Shown here in pieces: positions 32,727 through 42,589 of a DNA stretch of 64,000 bases. The position numbers and the translations under genes are program-made. The stretch is from Citrobacter sp. Awk 4 (GTDB taxonomy: Bacteria > Pseudomonadota > Gammaproteobacteria > Enterobacterales > Enterobacteriaceae). Position 1 is the stretch's first letter; each line of letters opens with the position of its first letter. Under the pieces are notes generated by a model that was given only the letters and a program-made list of their open reading frames with translations, had not been told where the DNA came from and did not search any database. Where the stretch lies: positions 62,001 through 126,000 of the forward strand of contig NZ_JANEWG010000007.1 of assembly GCF_028069725.1 (NCBI RefSeq), in the 5' to 3' direction.

Positions 32727-32936
32727 TTACAGAGCGGTTACGTTTGCAGCAGAAGGGCCTTTGGCACCGTTAGTGATTTCGAACTCTACGCGCTGACCTT
32801 CAGCCAGAGTTTTAAAACCATTGGTCTGGATTGCAGAGAAGTGTACGAACACGTCTTTGCTGCCATCTTCCGGAGTAATGAAACCGAATCCTTTGGACTC
32901 ATTAAACCACTTAACGTTACCTTTAATCTTAGACAT
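32727..32936 (-). CDS. cspE: Cold-shock-like RNA chaperone CspE
   Basis: A 69-residue OB-fold protein that melts RNA secondary structure and antiterminates. RNP1 KGFGFI and RNP2 VFVHFSAI are intact. The frame is open upstream to 33029, but the [11 protein letters not shown] start at 32936 is the family start, with AGGTAA behind. The long A/T-rich leader (32937-33123) fits csp genes, which are controlled by 5' UTR structure. Confidence 0.96.
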   Translation of the reverse strand: MSKIKGNVKWFNESKGFGFITPEDGSKDVFVHFSAIQTNGFKTLAEGQRVEFEITNGAKGPSAANVTAL

Positions 32937-33123
32937 CAAAATTACCTTTACATGAAAAATAGACACAAATGCTGTGTCGGGTATCAGTACATCAATTGTG
33001 GTGCATTTTGTCCAGTCGAACTTTGCCAAAAAGTGATAAATGTCGCGTTATTTTTTAGAGTGATGTCGTTACACTTTGTTTTTGTTGATCTTTTTTACCT
33101 GGGAAAAGTCCGAGATTCAGGCA

Positions 33124-33687
33124 TCAGAACTGAAAGCGCATCCATGCAAAGTAGACATTCCCGTTGTTATAGGTCCCAGGGATGTAAGTCATCTGGAACG
33201 TCGCGGGTCCATAGCCAATAGAAGCCAACGGTAATAAAACGGGAACAGGGATATACTTCCAGTTATCACGCGCCGTGGCACCCGCCGTAAAACCTAACCC
33301 CATATGAAAATTCTCATCTGCTAATGGTCGCCAGGTTTTTTCCCAACCATAGCCCCCGATCGGCTCCCATTTATTGTAAGAATCCTTAAAGGCCATAATA
33401 TAAAGACCGTGCCAGTTACCTTTATCATCCCAGCGAGATTGGCCAAACCCTGCGCCCCACGGACGTTCATTGTAACGATCCGTTTTCTCTTTATCGTAGG
33501 CGAATCGCGCATGCCAGGTAATCGCTGGGACATAAAGATCATAATGTTCAGGCTGTTGCCAGGTTTGCGCAACATTATCCTTCAGTGTATCAAACCACCC
33601 TTTATCTTCTGCAAAGACCTGAGGCAGGAGAGTCAGTTGAGCAAACAGCAATGAATAAATAAGAAGATATTTTTTAGCGACAATCAC
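33124..33687 (-). CDS. pagP: Lipid A palmitoyltransferase PagP
   Basis: An outer-membrane barrel that moves palmitate from phospholipid to lipid A and protects against cationic peptides. It has 187 residues with a GTG start, the only suitable in-frame start. The signal peptide ends at Val-Phe-Ala near 26. The catalytic His is in [10 protein letters not shown], and the Asp-Ser pair in FKDSYNKW. The barrel ends with Phe, as outer-membrane proteins do. The N-terminal 45 residues differ most from E. coli. PhoPQ regulation is known in Salmonella but no clear PhoP box is visible here. Confidence 0.94.
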   Translation of the reverse strand: MIVAKKYLLIYSLLFAQLTLLPQVFAEDKGWFDTLKDNVAQTWQQPEHYDLYVPAITWHARFAYDKEKTDRYNERPWGAGFGQSRWDDKGNWHGLYIMAFKDSYNKWEPIGGYGWEKTWRPLADENFHMGLGFTAGATARDNWKYIPVPVLLPLASIGYGPATFQMTYIPGTYNNGNVYFAWMRFQF

Positions 33688-34096
33688 AATATAATTACCA
33701 TTCTTGGGTTCGATGGCGATCTTAGCAAAGCCAACTCAAATGAAACCTTAACAAAAATGGAACTGAGAAAAATCGCAAAGTGCTGGATCTCGATTGTCTA
33801 CAATAGTATTTCCTCGCAGGAATAACGCTCAGAAATAACCTTTTTAATCACATGGAAATAGACTTAACTTTATTTAAATCCAATCGTTATTTTAAAATTA
33901 ACAAAAACACATCAATTTTGCATCAAATTAAAAACAAACGCAGTTTTGTCTAAAAAAAAGGTTACCCAGCGTTGAATTCGTCTTTTTATTGATTTCAATC
34001 AGCAAGAGAATGCCGTTTATTCGGCACATTTTTACACTATTTTGAAATCATTTACTTCGTTTTCACTTTCTGGGTGTCCATGCGACAGGGGAAATA
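33688..34096. promoter_or_regulatory. Divergent pagP-dcuC regulatory region
   Basis: A gene-free, AT-rich stretch of about 410 bases that must hold the promoters of pagP (minus) and dcuC (plus). The clear element is the FNR box listed separately. The block 33850-33960 is particularly rich in A/T runs. An AGGGGAAATA ribosome-binding site precedes dcuC. Confidence 0.6.
33989..34002 (+). promoter_or_regulatory. FNR box upstream of dcuC
   Basis: TTGAT-TTCA-ATCAG matches the FNR consensus TTGAT-N4-ATCAA at nine of ten positions. It lies 95 bp before the dcuC ATG. Anaerobic activation of dcuC by FNR is known in E. coli. Confidence 0.8.
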
Positions 34097-35479
34097 ATGT
34101 TGACATTTATTGAACTCCTTATAGGGGTTATGGTTATTGTGGGTGTAGCGCGCTACATCATTAAAGGCTACTCAGCCACCGGTGTATTATTTGTTGGTGG
34201 GTTGGTACTGCTGATTATTAGTGCGATCATGGGGCATAAAGTTTTACCCGCCAGTGAAACGGGTACAGGCTATACAGCTACAGATATCGTTGAATATATT
34301 AAAATTCTGCTGATGAGTCGCGGCGGCGATCTCGGCATGATGATCATGATGCTGTGTGGTTTCGCCGCGTATATGACACATATTGGTGCCAACGATATGG
34401 TCGTCAAATTAGCGTCTAAACCTTTGAAGTATATCAACTCGCCCTATTTACTGATGATCGCCGCTTATTTTGTTGCCTGCCTGATGTCGCTGGCCGTGTC
34501 CTCCGCAACAGGGCTTGGCGTACTGCTGATGGCGACCCTCTTCCCTGTGATGGTCAACGTCGGTATCAGCCGTGGCGCAGCCGCCGCAATTTGTGCCTCC
34601 CCGGCTGCGATTATCCTCTCACCGACCTCTGGTGATGTTGTATTGGCCGCAAAAGCAGCGGAAATGCCGTTAATCGATTTTGCATTTAAAACGACGCTGC
34701 CTATCTCAATCGCCGCCATTATCGGCATGGCGATCGCCCATTTTTTCTGGCAGCGTTATCTGGATAAAAAAGAGAATATTTCACATGAAATGCTCGATGT
34801 GAATGAAATCACCACCAGCGCCCCTTCTTTTTACGCGATACTGCCCTTTACCCCGATCATTGGCGTTCTGGTATTTGATGGCAAATGGGGCCCACAACTG
34901 CACATTATTACTATCCTGGTTGGCTGCATGTTATTCGCGGCCTTGCTGGAATTTGTTCGTGGTTTCAATACCCAAAAAGTATTTTCCGGGCTGGAAGTGG
35001 CATATCGGGGAATGGCGGACGCCTTTGCCGGCGTGGTTATGCTGTTAGTGGCGGCAGGTGTTTTCGCTCAGGGTCTGAGCACCATCGGTTTTATTCAGAG
35101 TCTGATCTCTATCGCCACCTCCTTTGGCTCAGCAAGCATTATTCTGATGCTGGTCCTCGTGATTTTGACCATGCTCGCGGCCATGACAACGGGTTCCGGT
35201 AATGCGCCTTTCTATGCCTTCGTGGAGATGATCCCGAAACTGGCGCACTCTTCCGGCATTAACCCGGCTTATCTGTCGATTCCCATGCTGCAGGCGTCAA
35301 ATCTGGGACGTACTATTTCTCCGGTATCCGGCGTGGTCGTTGCGGTTGCCGGTATGGCGAAAATCTCTCCCTTTGAAGTGGTTAAGCGGACATCTGTCCC
35401 GGTGATGGTAGGATTGCTGATCGTTATCGTCGCCACGGAAATCATGGTACCAGCCTCATCCGCGATCATTGGCGGCTAA
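34097..35479 (+). CDS. dcuC: Anaerobic C4-dicarboxylate transporter DcuC
   Basis: An inner-membrane carrier that mainly exports succinate during fermentation. The 460 residues compare with 461 in E. coli and form about 12 hydrophobic helices, with SATGLGVLLMATLFP, SPTSGDVVLAAKAAE and MTTGSGNAPFYAF as conserved stretches. It stands next to the citrate fermentation genes, whose end product succinate it can excrete. FNR box upstream; convergent with dpiA. Confidence 0.96.
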   Translation: MLTFIELLIGVMVIVGVARYIIKGYSATGVLFVGGLVLLIISAIMGHKVLPASETGTGYTATDIVEYIKILLMSRGGDLGMMIMMLCGFAAYMTHIGANDMVVKLASKPLKYINSPYLLMIAAYFVACLMSLAVSSATGLGVLLMATLFPVMVNVGISRGAAAAICASPAAIILSPTSGDVVLAAKAAEMPLIDFAFKTTLPISIAAIIGMAIAHFFWQRYLDKKENISHEMLDVNEITTSAPSFYAILPFTPIIGVLVFDGKWGPQLHIITILVGCMLFAALLEFVRGFNTQKVFSGLEVAYRGMADAFAGVVMLLVAAGVFAQGLSTIGFIQSLISIATSFGSASIILMLVLVILTMLAAMTTGSGNAPFYAFVEMIPKLAHSSGINPAYLSIPMLQASNLGRTISPVSGVVVAVAGMAKISPFEVVKRTSVPVMVGLLIVIVATEIMVPASSAIIGG

Positions 35480-35487
35480 CGCATAAA

Positions 35488-35524
35488 TGCCGGGTAGCGA
35501 CGCTCATTGCACCGCTATCCGGTA
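35488..35524. terminator. Hairpin between convergent dcuC and dpiA
   Basis: CCGGGTAGCG (35490-35499) and CGCTATCCGG (35513-35522) pair over 10 bp with one G-U. The sequence is REP-like and lacks a T tract. It likely protects or ends both transcripts. Confidence 0.6.
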
Positions 35525-35532
35525 TAGCCGAA

Positions 35533-36213
35533 TCAACCACCGTGGTAGATGCGTTGCGGCCTGCCAATCTTACCGTGAACAATCTCTGCAATAATCAGAT
35601 GGCGACCTGCGCAGTATTCCAGATAGCGCCTGGAGGTCGTCCGGCTGATGGTCAGCGTCTGCGCTACGGTTTCTGCGGTATGTTGAACCGTCGGATCGCT
35701 GAACAGCTTGAGTACCGCATTAAGTGTTAATGCATCAATACCCGTAGGCAGATCGCCTTTAGGTTCTCCCCGGGCATAGGCATTAAACATTTCGTCAATT
35801 TGCCTCTGACTGGCACTGTCGTTACCCGCCAGCATGCGTCTGCGTTGCTGATACCGCGTCAACGTTTGACCAAGTCGCTCATAGGCAATCGGTTTGATCA
35901 GATAATCAAACGCCCCACTGCGTACGGCCTCAGAGACCGTATCCATATCGCTGGCCGCCGTGGTAAAGACGACGCCGCCAGGATAGCGTGACTGCATCAA
36001 TTCATGGAGTAACGTGATGCCCTTTCCGTCTGGCAGATAGTTATCCAGCAAAATTAACCCTGGCTTAAAACGCTCAATCATCATCCGGGCCTGCGCCAGA
36101 TTCCCTGCAAGCCAGATCTGGTTAAAACCCGGAATATGGCGAATATATTCCGCATGCATTTCCGCCAGCAGCGTTTCATCCTCAACGATCAGTATGCTTA
36201 ATGGTTCCGTCAT
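35533..36213 (-). CDS. dpiA: Response regulator DpiA (CitB)
   Basis: Activates the citrate fermentation genes when phosphorylated by DpiB. The 226 residues match E. coli DpiA. The receiver domain has the acidic pocket VEDE and phospho-acceptor Asp57 in LILLDNYLPDGKG, with conserved Lys in FDYLIKPIAYERL. A linker leads to a C-terminal helix-turn-helix (about 165-226) with ETVAQTLTISRTTSRRYLEY. The gene start overlaps the 3' end of dpiB by 32 bp, coupling regulator to sensor. Confidence 0.97.
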   Translation of the reverse strand: MTEPLSILIVEDETLLAEMHAEYIRHIPGFNQIWLAGNLAQARMMIERFKPGLILLDNYLPDGKGITLLHELMQSRYPGGVVFTTAASDMDTVSEAVRSGAFDYLIKPIAYERLGQTLTRYQQRRRMLAGNDSASQRQIDEMFNAYARGEPKGDLPTGIDALTLNAVLKLFSDPTVQHTAETVAQTLTISRTTSRRYLEYCAGRHLIIAEIVHGKIGRPQRIYHGG

Positions 36214-37843
36214 TGTTTTTTTTCACTTTCGGAAGAAATAGAGAAAACAAGGTGCCGCAAGGATCATTATCTTCCAGCGTAATGATCCCCCCACAGCGCC
36301 CCACATAACTTGCAATCAAATACAGTCCAATGCCATGCTCTCCAGGCTCGTCAGTTCGCGTACTGACCCCCTGTTCGAATATTTTTTCGCGCAATGTCTC
36401 AGGAACGCCACAGCCCTGATCGGCAACTTCGATGACGACTTCATCCCCTTCATCACTCAAAAAGAGCTCAACGACATTATTTCCTTGCGGAGTTCGCAAA
36501 CTGGCTTCAAAAGCATTATCGAGCAGATTCCCGACAATCGCCGCAAACTCCGTGCTATCAAGCCCTTCCGGAAGCTGGTGTAGCTGGCTACCGGGGACAA
36601 TCGTCATCTGGAGTCCCAACTCCCGCGCACGCTGCACTTTACCAAACAGTAAACCGGCGACCTGACGATCGGCAAACGCGCTACGCAAGCTGTCGATAAG
36701 CTGCTGCTGCGCCTGCGATTCCCCCTGCACCATCTCCCGGACGCGATCATACTCCTTCATTTGCAGCAAACCATTGAGCGTGGACATCCAGTTGAGATGT
36801 TCATGGCGCAGAGTTCTGAGGCTCTCGACATACTGTTTAATTTGGGTCAACTGTGCGTTAAGAGTAGCAATCTCATCTTTGCTGCGAAAGCTGATGATCG
36901 CCCCAAGCAGTTCATCACCAGAGCGAATCGCCTCGCGGTTAGCAATCACACTGAGCCCATTAAAATTGGCCATCACATCCTGGCGTTTCTCCGCAATCTC
37001 CTGAGTGAAGAAATCCGCAGGTTTCACAACGTCTTCAATCGGTTTTCCCAGCCACTGCCTCCCGGGAGAAGCCAACCCCAGCATTTTCCGGGCGCTGCGG
37101 TTAATGGCGGTGATAAACCCATCAGGGTCAACGGCAATCAGCCCTTCATAAACGGAACTAAACAGCGCCTCCTGCTGACGAACCACGCGCGCGATTTGCT
37201 TTGGCTCCATCCCCAACATCTGGCGGCGAATATGGGAAGCAAAAAGCCACGAAAGTAACATCAATAGCAGCAATAACAGGACAAATACGCCCGCCATTGG
37301 TAATAAAAAGTCCAGTCGCCAGCTGTCGATTTTGCTGACCAGATAACCAATCGACACAACACCGATCACCTGACCGCTATCATTGAATATCGGTGTCTTG
37401 GCGCGCATCGCCATCCCGATAGATCCCTTCCCCATAATGAAATAGCTTTCACCTTTTTCAAGTGCGCCGGGTTTGGTGAACTGCATCGGTTGACCAATTT
37501 TTTCCGGGTTCGGATGGTAGAGACGGATCGAATTGCGATCGCCGATCACCACATAATCAAAATCGGTATCGCTCTGCAGTTTATCCGCAATGCTGGCTAA
37601 CCGTGAGTAATCACGATGTTCGACGGCAGAGATAATGCTGTCATTCGAGGCAATGATCTTCGCCTGGTTCATTGCCATATCCCTGACATGGGTGACCAGA
37701 TAGTCCTCGAAACTTGCAGAAAAATACCGGGCCAGAGCCGCGATGATAAAAACTGAAACCACCAGAATAAGGAGAAAAATACGTAACGGGAACGCAAGGC
37801 GCTGAAAAAAAAGAAACCGCTTTTTATTTTTATGAACTGGCAT
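36182..37843 (-). CDS. dpiB: Citrate-sensing histidine kinase DpiB (CitA)
   Basis: A membrane sensor kinase that detects periplasmic citrate. It has 553 residues. One TM helix lies at about 20-42, the PAS-like citrate domain (about 43-175) has RDYSRLASIADKL, RLYHPNPEKIG and KGSIGMAMRAK, and a second TM helix at about 178-200. A cytoplasmic PAS domain follows, then the phospho-acceptor His in TLRHEHLNWM and an ATPase domain with NLLDNAFEAS and DEPGEHGIGLYL. ATG after AAGGAAC. Divergent from citC. Confidence 0.97.
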   Translation of the reverse strand: MPVHKNKKRFLFFQRLAFPLRIFLLILVVSVFIIAALARYFSASFEDYLVTHVRDMAMNQAKIIASNDSIISAVEHRDYSRLASIADKLQSDTDFDYVVIGDRNSIRLYHPNPEKIGQPMQFTKPGALEKGESYFIMGKGSIGMAMRAKTPIFNDSGQVIGVVSIGYLVSKIDSWRLDFLLPMAGVFVLLLLLLMLLSWLFASHIRRQMLGMEPKQIARVVRQQEALFSSVYEGLIAVDPDGFITAINRSARKMLGLASPGRQWLGKPIEDVVKPADFFTQEIAEKRQDVMANFNGLSVIANREAIRSGDELLGAIISFRSKDEIATLNAQLTQIKQYVESLRTLRHEHLNWMSTLNGLLQMKEYDRVREMVQGESQAQQQLIDSLRSAFADRQVAGLLFGKVQRARELGLQMTIVPGSQLHQLPEGLDSTEFAAIVGNLLDNAFEASLRTPQGNNVVELFLSDEGDEVVIEVADQGCGVPETLREKIFEQGVSTRTDEPGEHGIGLYLIASYVGRCGGIITLEDNDPCGTLFSLFLPKVKKNNDGTIKHTDR

Positions 37844-38046
37844 TATTGTTCCTTACGTATGTCAACCGGTACATTTAACGCATAGTTGTAATAAAAATGT
37901 TTTCTTCCGGAAGAAGAGAGTAATTGAAGATCGTTACAGATTCCCCACCTTAAATCAATTAAACAAATTAAAACCACGCCTTAAAAGACAGTAAGATTAA
38001 TTAAATAACTTAAAACCATAAAACACATAAAAACCATCTAACTCTT

Positions 38047-38062
38047 TGTGAAATAAATCAAA
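38047..38062. promoter_or_regulatory. CRP-like site upstream of citC
   Basis: TGTGA-AATAAA-TCAAA matches TGTGA-N6-TCACA in nine of ten conserved bases. Catabolite control of the cit operon by CRP is established in Klebsiella. Binding here is inferred. Confidence 0.6.
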
Positions 38063-38154
38063 ATTTATCTATTAAATACTCCTTACGATGTATGCGTCAG
38101 GGTAAAAGTGAACTCACAGATAATAAAAAATGCCAAAACCCGTGACGTGAACAA

Positions 38155-38176
38155 AATGTTGCCAATTAGCAACATT
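38155..38176 (+). other. Stem-loop in the citC leader
   Basis: AATGTTGC (38155-38162) and GCAACATT (38169-38176) are perfect 8-bp arms around CAATTA, 55 bases before the citC ATG. No T tract follows. It could be an operator dyad or a 5' mRNA structure. Confidence 0.55.
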
Positions 38177-38231
38177 GCACAACAAATGCAGAAATCCAGC
38201 AACAATATATATCTTCAGGACTCTTTTCACT

Positions 38232-39308
38232 ATGTTTGGAAATAATGTATTCACGCAAGTAAAACGCTCTGAAAATATAAAAATGGCGGCAATCACGCAA
38301 TTTTTGAAAGAGAATGATCTCAGCGTGGATACCACCGTTGAAATATTCATTACTGTTATGCGCGACGATCGTCTGATCGCCTGCGGTGGTATTGCTGGAA
38401 ATATCATAAAATGCGTAGCCATCAGCGAATCCGTTCGTGGCGAAGGTTTAGCATTAACGCTGGCGACTGAGCTTATCAATCTCGCCTATGAAAGACACTG
38501 CACGCATCTCTTCATCTATACAAAAACCGAATACGAAGCACTGTTTAAGCAGTGTGGTTTCTCTACGCTGACCCGCGTACCAGGCGTGATGGTGCTGATG
38601 GAAAACAGCACCACACGGTTAAAACGCTACGCTGAATCACTGGCAAAACAGCGGCAGGACGGAAAAAAAATTGGCTGCATCGTGATGAATGCCAATCCGT
38701 TCACAAACGGCCACCGCTACCTGATCCAACAAGCGGCAGCACAATGCGACTGGCTCCATGTATTCTTAGTCAAAGAAGATACATCCCGTTTCCCATACGA
38801 AGACCGATTTGATTTAGTGCTCAAAGGGACTGCGGATATCCCACGATTAACCGTCCATCGTGGCTCCGAATACATCATCTCTCGCGCCACCTTCCCGTGC
38901 TATTTCATCAAAGAGCAGAGTGTTATCAACCACTGCTACACCGAAATCGACCTGAAGATTTTCCGTCAGTACCTGGCGCCCGCACTGGGCGTCACCCACC
39001 GTTTCGTGGGTACTGAACCGTTTTGTACCGTCACCTCTCAGTACAACCACGATATGCGTTACTGGCTGGAGACGCCCACGCTTCCCGCCCCACCCATTGA
39101 GTTGGTGGAAATTGAGCGGCTGCGTTTTCAGGAGATGCCGATTTCCGCCTCCTGGGTACGCAAGCTGCTGGTTAAAAAAGATCTCACGGCTATCGCGCCG
39201 CTGGTGCCTGAAGCCACTCTGCACTATCTGCAGAACATGCTTGAGCGCAGTCCATCCAGCGCGACAGTCCGCCAAAAGACCCCCGCATTAGAAACAGGTG
39301 AAAAATGA
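38232..39308 (+). CDS. citC: [Citrate (pro-3S)-lyase] ligase CitC
   Basis: Acetylates the prosthetic group thiol of citrate lyase ACP with ATP and acetate, switching the enzyme on. The 358 residues from the ATG at 38232 resemble E. coli CitC. An N-terminal GNAT-like part (about 1-140, with [15 protein letters not shown]) precedes a nucleotidyltransferase domain with [13 protein letters not shown]. An upstream in-frame start at 38175 falls in the leader stem-loop and is rejected. The gene overlaps citD by four bases and opens the citCDEFXGT operon. Confidence 0.95.
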   Translation: MFGNNVFTQVKRSENIKMAAITQFLKENDLSVDTTVEIFITVMRDDRLIACGGIAGNIIKCVAISESVRGEGLALTLATELINLAYERHCTHLFIYTKTEYEALFKQCGFSTLTRVPGVMVLMENSTTRLKRYAESLAKQRQDGKKIGCIVMNANPFTNGHRYLIQQAAAQCDWLHVFLVKEDTSRFPYEDRFDLVLKGTADIPRLTVHRGSEYIISRATFPCYFIKEQSVINHCYTEIDLKIFRQYLAPALGVTHRFVGTEPFCTVTSQYNHDMRYWLETPTLPAPPIELVEIERLRFQEMPISASWVRKLLVKKDLTAIAPLVPEATLHYLQNMLERSPSSATVRQKTPALETGEK

Positions 39309-39601
39309 AAATAAACCAGGCAGCCGTCGCCGGCACACTTGAGTCTGGAGATGTGATGATACGCATCGCTCCGCTCGACACGCAGGAAATCGACCTGCAA
39401 ATCAGCAGCAGTGTTGAAAAACAGTTTGGCGATGCTATCCGCACGACCATTCTGGAGGTGCTCTCACGCTACGATGTGCGCGGCGTACAGCTGAATGTCG
39501 ATGATAAAGGCGCGCTGGACTGCATTTTACGCGCCCGACTGGAAACACTGCTGGCGCGCGCCAGCGGTATTCAGGCTCTGCCCTGGGAGGATCGCCAATG
39601 A
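39305..39601 (+). CDS. citD: Citrate lyase acyl carrier protein (gamma) CitD
   Basis: Carries the phosphoribosyl-dephospho-CoA prosthetic group on which acetyl and citryl thioesters form. The 98 residues match E. coli; the attachment Ser14 is present in [11 protein letters not shown]. It overlaps citC and citE by four bases each (ATGA), a sign of tight stoichiometric translation. Confidence 0.97.
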   Translation: MKINQAAVAGTLESGDVMIRIAPLDTQEIDLQISSSVEKQFGDAIRTTILEVLSRYDVRGVQLNVDDKGALDCILRARLETLLARASGIQALPWEDRQ

Positions 39602-40506
39602 TTTCCGCCTCCTTACAACAACGTAAATCCCGCACCCGTCGCAGCATGCTGTTCGTGCCTGGCGCCAATGCCGCCATGATCAGCAATTCGTTCATCTATC
39701 CGGCAGATGCGCTGATGTTCGATCTGGAAGACTCCGTTGCACTGCGTGAAAAAGATGCCGCGCGTCGTCTGGTGTACCACGCCCTGCAACATCCGCTTTA
39801 TCGCGATATTGAAACCATTGTGCGCGTCAATGCCCTGGAGTCTGAATGGGGTATCAACGACCTGGAAGCCGTTGTCCGCGGCGGCGCCGATATTGTGCGT
39901 TTACCAAAAACCGATACGGCTCAGGATGTTATCGATATTGAAAAAGAGATCCTGCGTATTGAGAAAACCTGTGGTCGTGAAGCTGGCAGCACTGGCCTGC
40001 TGGCCGCAGTGGAATCGCCGCTGGGCATCACCCGCGCGGTCGAAATTGCGCATGCTTCTGAACGCTTGATCGGTATTGCGCTAGGCGCGGAAGACTACGT
40101 ACGTAACCTGCGTACCGAGCGTTCGCCAGAAGGTACCGAGCTTCTGTTTGCCCGATGCTCCATTTTGCAGGCCGCGCGTTCCGCCGGTATTCAGGCGTTT
40201 GACACTGTCTATTCCGATGCCAATAACGAAGCGGGTTTCCTGCATGAAGCTTCGCATATCAAGCAGTTGGGTTTTGATGGCAAATCGCTCATTAACCCAC
40301 GTCAGATTGAACTGCTGCACAACCTGTATGCCCCGACTCAGAAAGAAGTGACCCACGCCCGTCTGGTGGTAGAGGCCGCTGAAGCCGCTGCCCGTGAAGG
40401 CCGTGGCGTCGTTTCTCTGAACGGCAAAATGGTAGACAGCCCGGTCATTGAACGTGCTCGTCTGGTGCTTTCCCGCGCAGAACTTTCCGGCATCCGCGAA
40501 GAATAA
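39598..40506 (+). CDS. citE: Citryl-ACP lyase (beta) CitE
   Basis: Cleaves citryl-ACP to oxaloacetate and acetyl-ACP. The 302 residues have the HpcH/HpaI-like TIM barrel with [46 protein letters not shown] and [12 protein letters not shown]. Its start overlaps citD, and citF follows after ten bases. Confidence 0.97.
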   Translation: MISASLQQRKSRTRRSMLFVPGANAAMISNSFIYPADALMFDLEDSVALREKDAARRLVYHALQHPLYRDIETIVRVNALESEWGINDLEAVVRGGADIVRLPKTDTAQDVIDIEKEILRIEKTCGREAGSTGLLAAVESPLGITRAVEIAHASERLIGIALGAEDYVRNLRTERSPEGTELLFARCSILQAARSAGIQAFDTVYSDANNEAGFLHEASHIKQLGFDGKSLINPRQIELLHNLYAPTQKEVTHARLVVEAAEAAAREGRGVVSLNGKMVDSPVIERARLVLSRAELSGIREE

Positions 40507-40516
40507 GGCAAATAAA

Positions 40517-42049
40517 ATGACGCAGAAAATCGAACAACTTCAACGACAAGAACGGGTAACGACCTGGAGTCGCCGCGCTGAAAGTGAACTTTCCACTTAC
40601 CAGAGCAGCTCAAAACAGAACTTGCAGGCGCAAAAACCGCGCAACAAAAAACTGTGTGCCGATCTCGAAGAAGCCATTCGCCGTTCCGGTTTGCAAGACG
40701 GTATGACCATCTCTTTCCATCACGCTTTCCGTGGCGGTGACCTGACGATCAATCTGGTCATGGAGACGATCGCCAGAATGGGCTTTAAAAATCTGACTCT
40801 GGCCTCCAGTTCGCTGAGCGACTGCCACGCGCCGCTGGTCGGTCATATCCGCAAAGGTGTGGTCAGCCGTATTTATACCTCCGGTCTGCGCGGGCCGCTG
40901 GCGGAAGAAATTTCCCGCGGGTTGCTAGAAGAACCCGTGCAAATCCACTCACATGGCGGTCGTGTACACCTCGTACAAAGCGGTGAATTGAGTATTGATG
41001 TGGCATTCCTCGGGGTTCCCTCCTGCGATCCTTTCGGTAACGCCAATGGTTATACCGGTAAAGCCTGTTGCGGTTCTCTCGGCTATGCGAAAGTCGATGC
41101 CGAAAATGCGAAACAGGTCGTGCTGCTGACTGAAGCGTTACTGCCCTATCCACATAACCCGGCCAGCATTGCTCAGGATCAGGTAGATCTCATCGTGCAG
41201 ATCGACCAGGTTGGCGATGCCGATAAAATCGGCGCTGATGCGACCCGCATGACGACCAATCCGCGCGAACTGCTGATTGCCCGCAGCGCGGCAGAAGTGA
41301 TCGCCAATTCTGGCTACTTCAAAGAAGGATTCTCCCTGCAAACCGGAACCGGCGGCGCTTCTCTTGCCGTCACCCGTTTCCTGGAAGACAAAATGCGCAG
41401 CCGCGATATTCGCGCCGATTTCGCGCTGGGAGGGATCACCGCCACTATCGTTGATCTGCATGAGAAGGGGCTTATCCGCAAGCTGCTGGATGTACAAAGC
41501 TTTGACCGTAATGCCGCCGAATCACTGGCCCGCAACCCGAATCACATCGAAATCAGCGCCAACCAGTATGCCAATTGGGGTTCTAAAGGTGCCTCGGTTG
41601 ATCGCCTGGATGTCGTGGTACTGAGCGCGCTGGAAGTGGATACCCACTTCAATGTTAACGTGCTGACCGGTTCTGACGGCGTCTTACGTGGTGCATCCGG
41701 TGGTCACTGCGATACCGCCGTTGCCGCAGCGCTGTCTATTATCGTCGCTCCGCTGGTACGTGGTCGTATCCCGACGCTGGTAGACAATGTGACCACCTGT
41801 GTAACCCCGGGTTCCAGCGTTGACATTCTGGTGACAGACCACGGTATCGCCGTCAACCCGGCCCGTCCGGAACTGGCCGAACGTCTGAAAGAAGCAGGAA
41901 TGAAAGTGGTGTCGATCGAATGGCTGCGCGAGCGCGCGCAACTGCTCACTGGTCAGCCTCGCCCGATTGAATACACCGACCGTGTTATTGCCGTGGTGCG
42001 TTACCGCGACGGTTCGGTCATTGATGTCGTTCATCAGGTGAAGGAATAA
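40517..42049 (+). CDS. citF: Citrate:acetyl-ACP transferase (alpha) CitF
   Basis: Exchanges acetate for citrate on the ACP thioester, the first half reaction of citrate lyase. The 510 residues from the ATG at 40517 match E. coli CitF. CoA-transferase-like segments include GGDLTINLVMET, SHGGRVHLVQSGEL and GSDGVLRGASGGHCD. An earlier frame start inside citE is not family-like. citX follows after three bases. Confidence 0.97.
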   Translation: MTQKIEQLQRQERVTTWSRRAESELSTYQSSSKQNLQAQKPRNKKLCADLEEAIRRSGLQDGMTISFHHAFRGGDLTINLVMETIARMGFKNLTLASSSLSDCHAPLVGHIRKGVVSRIYTSGLRGPLAEEISRGLLEEPVQIHSHGGRVHLVQSGELSIDVAFLGVPSCDPFGNANGYTGKACCGSLGYAKVDAENAKQVVLLTEALLPYPHNPASIAQDQVDLIVQIDQVGDADKIGADATRMTTNPRELLIARSAAEVIANSGYFKEGFSLQTGTGGASLAVTRFLEDKMRSRDIRADFALGGITATIVDLHEKGLIRKLLDVQSFDRNAAESLARNPNHIEISANQYANWGSKGASVDRLDVVVLSALEVDTHFNVNVLTGSDGVLRGASGGHCDTAVAAALSIIVAPLVRGRIPTLVDNVTTCVTPGSSVDILVTDHGIAVNPARPELAERLKEAGMKVVSIEWLRERAQLLTGQPRPIEYTDRVIAVVRYRDGSVIDVVHQVKE

Positions 42050-42052
42050 ACC

Positions 42053-42589
42053 ATGCACCTGCTCCCGGTTAACGCCACCCATCATGCAGTTTCTATTCCC
42101 GAGTTGCTCGCCAGCCGTGATGAGAGACAAGCAAAGCAACACGCCTGGCTCACGCGCCACGCTACACCACTGATTTCCTTTACCGTGGTCGCGCCGGGGC
42201 CGATTAAAGACAGCGACGTCACTCGCGGCATCTTTAATCACGGCGTGAATGCTCTGCGCACAATGATGCAGAAATCTGGCTGGGTTATCAGGGAGCAGTC
42301 CATCGTAGTTTCCGCCAGCGGGCCGGAAGCGCTGTTTGCGCTTGAAGGTCCGGCCCGCGACATCAAGCTTGCCACGATCGAACTTGAACATCAGTCACCG
42401 CTGGGACGTTTGTGGGACATCGATGTGTTGACCCCAGAAGGTGAAATATTGTCCCGTCGCGATTTTGCGCTTCCGCCCCGCCGCTGTCTGCTGTGCGAGC
42501 AAAACGCCGTTGAATGCGCGAGGGGTAAAACCCATGCGCTTTCCGATCTTCTCATTCAGATGGAGGCGTTGCTGCATGATGCCCAATAA
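42053..42589 (+). CDS. citX: Apo-citrate lyase phosphoribosyl-dephospho-CoA transferase CitX
   Basis: Attaches the 2'-(5-triphosphoribosyl)-3'-dephospho-CoA made by CitG to Ser14 of CitD. The 178 residues carry the family pattern [17 protein letters not shown] and the end region [18 protein letters not shown]. coli CitX is a few residues longer. It overlaps the start of citG by 14 bases. Confidence 0.95.
   Translation: MHLLPVNATHHAVSIPELLASRDERQAKQHAWLTRHATPLISFTVVAPGPIKDSDVTRGIFNHGVNALRTMMQKSGWVIREQSIVVSASGPEALFALEGPARDIKLATIELEHQSPLGRLWDIDVLTPEGEILSRRDFALPPRRCLLCEQNAVECARGKTHALSDLLIQMEALLHDAQ

Larger units (their letters stand above)
37844..38231. promoter_or_regulatory. Divergent dpiB-citC control region
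   Basis: A gene-free region of about 390 bp between the sensor gene and the operon it controls. The middle (37950-38080) is very AT-rich with repeated TTAAA/ATTAA runs, the kind of sequence DpiA/CitB binds. It holds a CRP-like site (38047-38062) and a leader stem-loop (38155-38176). The citC ribosome-binding site AGGA is near 38217. Confidence 0.65.

Noticed and set aside
33688-33800. A PhoP box upstream of pagP
   Set aside because: A TGTTAA and a GGTTTC are present, but no correctly spaced direct repeat of TGTTTA was found.
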